Shown here in pieces: positions 10,401 through 14,579 of a stretch of 14,579 bases of DNA. The stretch lies in the NCBI GenBank assembly GCA_014904845.1, contig MU119879.1, positions 1 to 14,579 of the forward strand. Direction: 5' to 3'. A program made the position numbers and the translations under genes. How positions within the stretch are numbered: the first letter of the stretch is position 1; each line of letters opens with the position of its first letter. A model generated the notes under the pieces. It searched no databases, had not been told where the DNA came from, and worked only from the letters and a program-made list of their open reading frames with translations. The DNA comes from Acephala macrosclerotiorum (taxonomy: Eukaryota > Ascomycota > Leotiomycetes > Helotiales > Mollisiaceae).

Positions 10401-10581
10401 AAACAAATTACGAAGTATTAAAATCTTAGTCTAATATCAATAATTCAATTTTGTTTTTTTTTTTTTAGAAAGAGTATTTATTTAATTATATAATTAAATA
10501 AAGTAAACGTAAAATTAAAAAGTAAATATTAAAACAATTATTGTTAAAAGCAATAAAAATCATAGTTCGAATTATTTAATC

Positions 10582-10597
10582 GATCGTTTAAACGATC
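10582..10597. repeat. 16-base perfect palindrome
   Basis: gatcgtttaaacgatc is its own reverse complement. It lies in the less mutated stretch assigned to the Copia A 3' LTR. A protein-binding role is possible but unsupported. Confidence 0.6.
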
Positions 10598-10847
10598 ATA
10601 TAATTGAATCGATACTAGTAATTCTCTTTTTGAAAAAAAACACTTTTTTCAACTCGTAAATCAAATACAAAAAAAAGTACTACTACAATTATTAACGCGC
10701 TATTCTATTACCAAATATTAGAAGAAAATTTGATCGTAAACTAATCGTTATTACGTATTGTAATATTTGATCGATTAAATTAAATTTAAAAAAAAAATTT
10801 CAAATTCAATATTTATAATTTTCGAGTTAATCGAAAGTTTTATTCTC

Positions 10848-10890
10848 GAAAACACTGAAAATATTAAAAAATACTAAAAACACTAAAATA
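10848..10890. repeat. Short degenerate tandem repeat (aacactgaaaat-like)
   Basis: Related units follow one another: aacactgaaaatatt, aaaaaatacta and aaacactaaaataat. They resemble decayed copies of a 10-12 base unit near the inner edge of the candidate Copia A LTR. Confidence 0.35.
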
Positions 10891-11089
10891 ATAATTATAT
10901 ATTTCTTTTTCTAGTATTGTTTTTTTTAATAATCGCTTTTTTTATTATTCTCGTTTTCGTCGATTGATTTTTAGACTTCGAGACGTTGTATTTATTTTTG
11001 TATTTTAATATTAAAACGATTAATACTAATAAACGATTTAAATATTTTATTAGTATTAAATTTAATTATAATATTAATTGAATTATTAT

Positions 11090-11620
11090 TTTTAGCAATT
11101 TATCGAATCTTCGAAAAAATTTTGTGTTTATACGATTGTTTAATAATTATAATATTAATTATAAAACGCTTTTTTTTAATAGTATCGAATTTGATTATAT
11201 ATTTGTAAAGAAAAAAAAAATCGATATAAATAATTACGAAAATTGAATTTAATTTGAATCGTTTTATAATAAAATTAAAAGTAATAAAAATCGAGATTTT
11301 TATATCGATTTTTATTATTATTGCGTATAATTTAAAAATTAAAATAATATAAGTAATTTTTTTGCACTTTATTAAATTTTAATAAAATAAATTGTTTTAT
11401 AAATCGAATTGTTTATTACTATAAATTTTATTATTAAAAACGATAATATACTCGATTTGCGAATTGAAATTTTTATTTATAGTAAAAAAATCGTCTATAA
11501 AAACAAAAAAATTTATTGAATGTAAATTTAAACAAAAGAATCGAAATTTACGATCGAGATTATTTATTTATTATTGTAATCGTTTATTTAACGCTATAAT
11601 TTGCTTTTTTTCGAAATATT
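11090..11620 (-). pseudogene. Copia A RNase H remnant
   Basis: RNase H removes the RNA strand after first-strand synthesis. KKQIIALNKRLQ (11610-11575) fits K.DI.ALNKRLQWQI. FVFIDDFFTINKNFNSQIEY (11507-11448) fits FVFTDASFA.NKD.SSQIGY, with the catalytic Asp kept as GAC at 11495-11493. NLIKCKKITYIILIFKLYAI (about 11376-11317) fits SSIKCKRVTRSVLASELYAM; LYKYIIKFDTIKKKRF (about 11209-11162) fits LYECLVKLGTTKEKRL. SINIIIK (about 11079-11059) fits NPADAMTK, the usual Copia end block. The D-D pair at 11490-11495 resembles an RT box at first sight, but the context makes it RNase H. Confidence 0.85.
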
Positions 11621-12540
11621 AATATTGAATTACTATCGATATATCGTATGCAATTTCCGATTAACAAATAAAACTAATATATATTTTTCGAGTATATTGT
11701 TCGAAATATATTTATTTATAAAAATCTAATTTCAAATCAATTAAATTTAAGCGTTTATTTTACTTTTTTTGCGAAAATACAATTTTATTTCTAATTTTAT
11801 TTATTATTAGTTTATATTTATTAAATAATAAAAAAATATTTAATGTAAAAAACTTTGTAAATTTAATTAATAATTTGATTTTTTGCAATTTAAAGTTTTT
11901 TAATTCTATAAAAATTTAATCTTTTAAAATAAGCGTATTATCGATTTATATATCGATTATTTTTCGTAATAAGTAAATAAAAATCAAAAATTAAAAATTT
12001 TATTAAAAATTTATTTTTATAGTAAATATTATACGTTTTATATTAATATATTTTCGTTTTCGAGATTTTGTAGAAAAGTTTAATTACTTTGAAAATAACG
12101 TTCAATAAAAACTTATTTATTATTTTTTTTAAAGATTTAACGAAAATAATACGTATTAATAAAATTGTTAATTATACGTATATTTAAATAATATTTTTCA
12201 AATAAAAATTGATTTTTTTAAATTTGAGAAATAAAATTAAAATAATAATAATTTATTGATTAATGTATTAAATAATCGAAAATTGAATTAGTATTGTTTT
12301 TTTGTTTTTATCATTGAATATTTAAATTATAAAATGAAATTTCTCGTATAAAATTACTGTTTTTATACTTTTGATTTCGTTTATTAGTTTTAAATCGAAA
12401 ATTTATTGATTATTAATTTTTTTCGAATTATTAAAAATCAATTTAAAAAATTTTTTTGCGATTAGTTTATTAATTTCTTTTTTACGAAAAACTGCGAATA
12501 AATCGTTTAAAGTAATAATAATTTTTTTTGCGCGAAAATT
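11620..12540 (-). pseudogene. Copia A reverse transcriptase remnant
   Basis: The RT start FRKKEINKLIAKKFFKLIF (about 12487-12431) fits .R.KEI.GLIEKGVF.LV. It is followed by IFDLKLINEIKSIK (about 12402-12361), fitting RIF.SRFV.EIK; YEKFHFII-stop-IFNDKNK (12348-12301), fitting EKSRLVVQ.FND; and ILIQFSIIQ (12294-12265), fitting LTQSPTIQ. The catalytic box I-D-N-T-L-I-L (11945-11925) is T-D-D-T-L-I-L with the second Asp changed to Asn. The thumb and connection end with TRKIYISFIC-stop-SEIAYDI (about 11692-11639), fitting ARGAYIASICQPEAAYDL. No frame change is needed from about 12540 to the stop at 10971. Confidence 0.82.
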
Positions 12541-12599
12541 TATAAATAATTATTTATTTTTAGTTTTTTTTTCGATTAAATAAATTTCAAAAATTTCTA

Positions 12600-13149
12600 T
12601 ATTTATATAAATTATTATATAAATATATTCGTTGAAATTAGAAACGTAAAAAAAGATTTTTATTGTAATTCGAAATAAATATAAATTTTTTTTCGAAGTA
12701 TATAAGATTTTTTTGATTGAGCGAAGTAAATTAAATATATTTTTTTCTATTTTCGAATTTTTTTTAAAAAAGTTTAATTTTAAATTTAAATTTTTTAATA
12801 AGTTTTTTTTTAATAAATAATTCTTTAATTGCTTTTTAAATTGTTCGAAGTTTTAATAAAATGATTTTATTGTAATATTGTGAAAAATTTTTAATTCGTT
12901 TAATAATTGTAATTAATATATTTTTTTATTTACTATTAAAAGCGTATATGATTTTTTTTATTTTTTATTTTCTTTTTAAATAAATACGTTTGAATTTAAA
13001 AATAGATCGATTAAATAATAATTCTATAGATTATTTTTTATTTGTAAAATATTATTAATTTAATAAATAGTATAATATTTTCGAATTGTGATTATTGTAT
13101 TTTTTATCGTTTTAATTCTAATAACAATTGATACTATAAACGCGTTTTA
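12600..13149 (-). pseudogene. Copia A integrase C-terminus to RT linker
   Basis: By element layout this joins integrase to RT. The frame used by both neighbours can be followed through it, but I did not recognise a conserved block. CpG density is the same as in the flanking domains, so it belongs to the same element. Confidence 0.5.
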
Positions 13150-13620
13150 TTATAATATTCGAAAGTAGACGTCGAAAATAAAAAATATAAAAATAATATC
13201 GTTTAATTTTATTGTATTATTGATTATTTTGATCGTTATTTGAAATCGCTTTTTTTTTTGTAAATCGAAGAATTCTTAAAATAGTATATTATATGTACGT
13301 TTTAATAAAGCGTAGTATTTTTTTATTAGATTAATCGAGTTGTAGATTTCTATTGATATAATTTTCAAATCGATATTTATATTTTTAATATTATTGTAAA
13401 ATTTTTTAGAATTGAAATTCGTTTTGAAATTATAAATAGTAAATATTAATAATTTAAAATAAACGTCGATTTAATACACTCGAAAAACGTTTTATGTTTT
13501 TTTTATTAATATATTTACAAAAAATTTCGCGATTTGAAATATTGTAATTTCGTTTACGATTTAAAGTATTAATTTTTTATCGATTTATAATATGTTTAAA
13601 TAAACGAAATAATTAAAATT
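13150..13620 (-). pseudogene. Copia A integrase core remnant
   Basis: Integrase inserts the DNA copy into the genome. NFNYFVYLNIL (13620-13588) fits .FNY.V.VDIMY, where the first catalytic Asp would be the D now read as Asn (AAC). IVNEITIFQIAKFFVNI (13560-13510) fits VVDEATAFQA..FL..I. After a frame change near 13440-13500, VHIIYYFKNSSIYKKKSDFK (about 13304-13240) fits AY.II..E...ISKE.ALQMA, and TILFLYFLFSTSTF (about 13202-13160) fits GLVPTLLVFGAYPR. The region of the second Asp and the Glu of the DDE set is too damaged to place each residue. Confidence 0.75.
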
Positions 13621-13872
13621 ATAATTATCGCGTAATATAAATTTGAAACGATCGAGAGATTTATTATTTATTTAATATTATTAATAAAATTTTATTATTT
13701 TTTTAATTTCTTTGAAATTCGTAAAATGTTTTTTACGTTTTAATATTCGCGCGAATTTGGCGATCGATAAATATTCGAAGTATTTGTATAATCGTTTGAG
13801 TTTCGTTTCAATCAAATAATAAATAATAAAATCGATTTTTGTTGTAAAAATTTTACAATTACTATAAATCAA
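13621..13872 (-). pseudogene. Copia A GAG-pre-integrase (HHCC zinc region) remnant
   Basis: The longest clean reading frame in the window (13872-13681) lies here. It is not a gene of its own: the frame continues in both directions. Its ETKLKRLYKYFEYLSIAKFA segment fits ELRRLHRRFGHPSV.RL of the GAG-pre-integrase domain, with the His positions now Tyr (CAT to TAT). It runs into IIKFY-stop-stop-Y-stop, where I.KFCHHCQ is expected; Cys reads Tyr, and His and Gln codons read as TAT or TAA. Then comes SLDRFKFILRDNY, fitting PGRFKFTLRDD. The zinc ligands (H, H, C, C) are essentially all lost. The first codon of the open stretch is TTG and is not a real start. Confidence 0.82.
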
Positions 13873-13984
13873 ATTTTTAAATAAATTAAATAGTATTTAA
13901 AGATATTTAAACGCTTTAATAATAAGTGTATATCGTTTATTTTAAATAAGTATATTATTAAAATTATCGAATTTAATTCGTAGT

Positions 13985-14230
13985 TTGTTTATATTTTAAA
14001 AGTATAATAAAAAAAATACGTTTATTAGAATTACGTAAAACGTAATACGTTCAATTAGTGTATTGATATCGATAGTTTTAAGAGATAAAATTTTGTTGAT
14101 TTTAAATTTAATTATTGTTTTTTTAATTTTAAATTCGTTCAATTTAACGTTTCGAATTTATTAAAAAATTAAATATTGATTTTCGTCGATAATCGATCGT
14201 TAAACGATATTAGTATCGATTATAATACTT
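13985..14230 (-). pseudogene. Copia A aspartic protease remnant
   Basis: The protease cuts the Gag-Pol polyprotein. The reading I-D-T-N (14220-14209) is the active-site I-D-T-G with Gly (GGT) changed to Asn (AAT); the catalytic Asp is retained. NNVKLN-like sequence follows (RNVKLNEF, about 14154-14131). Then comes INTLIERITFYVILINVFFL (14064-14005), fitting I.TPIGRV.FHVV.ADVPFLL, and RIKFDNFNNILI (13980-13945), fitting RLG..FDNL.N.LI. No frameshift is needed across this domain. Confidence 0.78.
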
Positions 14231-14340
14231 ATAAAAACGTTTAATGTGTAGTAATTCGTTAAATACGTTTTTGTATTAGTAAATATTGAAAGCGATTTCG
14301 ATTATATTACAATATTCGATATCGTATAATAAATTAATTA

Positions 14341-14579
14341 ATAATCAAATAATTCGATGATTTTAAATTTATTAATTATATTATAAAATATTATAAAATA
14401 ATTAATCGATCGTATAATATTGTTTTCATGTGAATTTCTTTTTCTAGTAAATTTAACGACGAATTATTTGTATTTTTTAATAATATTAAAATTTAATTTT
14501 TTGAATTCAATTACGAATTGAATTATTTTATTTTTATTGAACGATTTCAATTTTTTAAAATCGTTGTACTTTTTTTTTT
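14341..14579 (-). pseudogene. Upstream of Copia A protease; no motif, poly-T edge
   Basis: The protease frame continues to about 14340; beyond that I can assign no domain. It should hold the Gag C-terminus or Gag-protease junction. The window ends in nine Ts, mirroring the 20 As at base 1, which suggests homopolymer assembly breaks. Confidence 0.4.

Larger units (their letters stand above)
7249..10420 (-). pseudogene. Copia B Pol remnant (PR-INT-RT-RH), 5' truncated
   Basis: This would have encoded the polyprotein of a fungal Copia element. From the N-terminal side: a protease reading (SQFIIFRKFNINV then IFTIGIYKIYF, about 10372-10270); a GAG-pre-integrase reading YKHFNYLLIRRFIKKI (from 10034), where HRRFGHPS.-like sequence is expected; an integrase-start reading NNYEFNYLIIINVLYLN (about 9860-9815). 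The RT catalytic box should lie near 8.2 kb by spacing but is blurred. RNase H (7820-7400) is clear. It ends with FKKFLNTNYFKIRI (about 7330-7290), where LEKF.DTNELTVRVEGW-like sequence is expected, then TAA at 7251-7249. The frame changes at least twice (near 7.4 kb and in the RNase H), in addition to many TAA stops. Confidence 0.75.
6951..10440 (-). mobile_element. Ty1/Copia retrotransposon remnant, element B
   Basis: Protease, GAG-pre-integrase, integrase start, RT position and RNase H follow the Copia order (PR-INT-RT-RH) on the minus strand, spanning about 3.2 kb. That spacing matches element A closely: pre-integrase to stop is about 2.8 kb in B and 2.9 kb in A. The residues differ between A and B at many positions C-to-T change cannot explain, so B is a separate family rather than a copy of A. 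The coding trace stops inside the protease at about 10.4 kb, where element A's presumed 3' LTR begins, so the 5' part is missing here. Confidence 0.75.
10430..10970 (-). repeat. Candidate 3' LTR and 3' UTR of Copia A
   Basis: This stretch lies immediately after the Copia A stop codon (TAA, 10973-10971 on the minus strand). It is clearly less mutated than either Copia body, with many C in CA, CT and CC contexts (ctctttttg, ccaaatatt, actactac). A TGTTTTTTT at about 10452 could be the outer TG end. The purine-rich minus-strand stretch just below 10970 (aaaacgagaataataaaaaa) could be the polypurine tract. Ends cannot be set because the 5' LTR is outside the window. It may include a remnant of Copia B at its left side. 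Confidence 0.4.
10430..14579 (-). mobile_element. Ty1/Copia retrotransposon remnant, element A (runs off the right edge)
   Basis: Protease, GAG-pre-integrase, integrase, RT and RNase H are all recognisable in Copia order on the minus strand, followed by a stop codon and a candidate 3' LTR. Gag and the 5' LTR are beyond base 14579. It is the best preserved element here: damage is nearly all base substitution, with one clear frameshift. It abuts Copia B where B's protease trace ends, which fits insertion of A into B. Confidence 0.82.
10971..14579 (-). pseudogene. Copia A Pol remnant (PR-INT-RT-RH), partial at the 5' side
   Basis: This would have encoded the processed polyprotein that matures, integrates and copies the element. 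Domains from high to low coordinates: protease (14220-13985), GAG-pre-integrase zinc region (13872-13621), integrase (13620 to about 13150), RT (about 12540-11650), RNase H (about 11620-11090), C-terminus FKSFISINRFNI...QRLEV (11042-10974), then TAA. One frame is readable from 14340 to about 13500 and another from about 13440 to the stop, so one frameshift lies near 13440-13500. In-frame TAA/TAG codons fall mostly where Trp or Gln is expected, for example Y-stop for HW in the FY-stop-NLIKCKK block of RNase H. It cannot make a working protein. Confidence 0.85.

Noticed and set aside
11470..11520. FVFIDDFF first read as the YxDD box of a Gypsy or LINE reverse transcriptase.
   Set aside because: The flanking blocks (ALNKRLQ before, SQIEY, IKCKK and LYKYIIK after) fit the Copia RNase H FTDASFANNKD motif; the real RT box is at 11945-11925.
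13681..13872. The 63-codon open stretch as a small protein gene.
   Set aside because: It begins at TTG, lacks a start context, continues in frame on both sides, and its residues match a mutated Copia GAG-pre-integrase segment with His and Cys replaced.
1..14579. An AT-rich endosymbiont, organelle, apicomplexan or anaerobic gut fungus genome.
   Set aside because: No long reading frames or RNA genes are present, and the CpG-only retention with stop codons at Trp and Gln positions of retroelement proteins points to targeted C-to-T mutation rather than genome-wide AT bias.

Overview
This window looks like decayed heterochromatin from a filamentous ascomycete (Pezizomycotina). It is a stack of old LTR retrotransposons destroyed by repeat-induced point mutation (RIP) or a close equivalent. 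I see no intact gene. The sequence is extremely AT-rich and nearly every remaining C is followed by G: in 13141-13200 all six Cs are in CpG. That is what remains when C-to-T change hits both strands at CpA, CpT and CpC but spares CpG. The host assignment is inference from this signature and from the element families.

Reading through the stop codons, most of which fall at expected Trp or Gln positions, I find three retroelement bodies, all on the minus strand. (1) A Ty3/Gypsy element runs from about 5.1 kb down to 1.5 kb. It has a Gag core at 4130-4570, a reverse transcriptase (RT) with an IDDIIIFS-like box at 2101-2130, and an RNase H start near 1560-1740. (2) Ty1/Copia element B (about 6.95-10.4 kb) has protease, GAG-pre-integrase, integrase, RT and RNase H remnants. 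Its coding trace ends inside the protease, next to element A. (3) Ty1/Copia element A (about 10.4 kb to the window end) is the best preserved. Its protease, GAG-pre-integrase zinc region, integrase, RT and RNase H are recognisable, with one clear frameshift and a stop codon at 10971-10973. A and B are related but distinct families. A simple reading is that A inserted into B, leaving B's 5' end beyond the right edge.

At the left, a pair of roughly 200-base inverted repeats (260-462 and 1321-1518) encloses about 860 bases that include a plus-strand coding-like stretch. It lies where the Gypsy RNase H trace stops, so it may be a second, terminal-inverted-repeat element inserted there. Four stretches depart from the general composition: a CpG-poor, almost pure A/T block (about 5690-6840), and three less mutated patches (about 140-330, 6866-6950 and 10430-10960). 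The first and last bases are homopolymer runs, which suggests a contig bounded by assembly breaks.

No tRNA, rRNA, CRISPR array or expressed gene could be supported. The most notable result is the CpG-only survival of G and C, together with the islands that escaped it or were changed differently.
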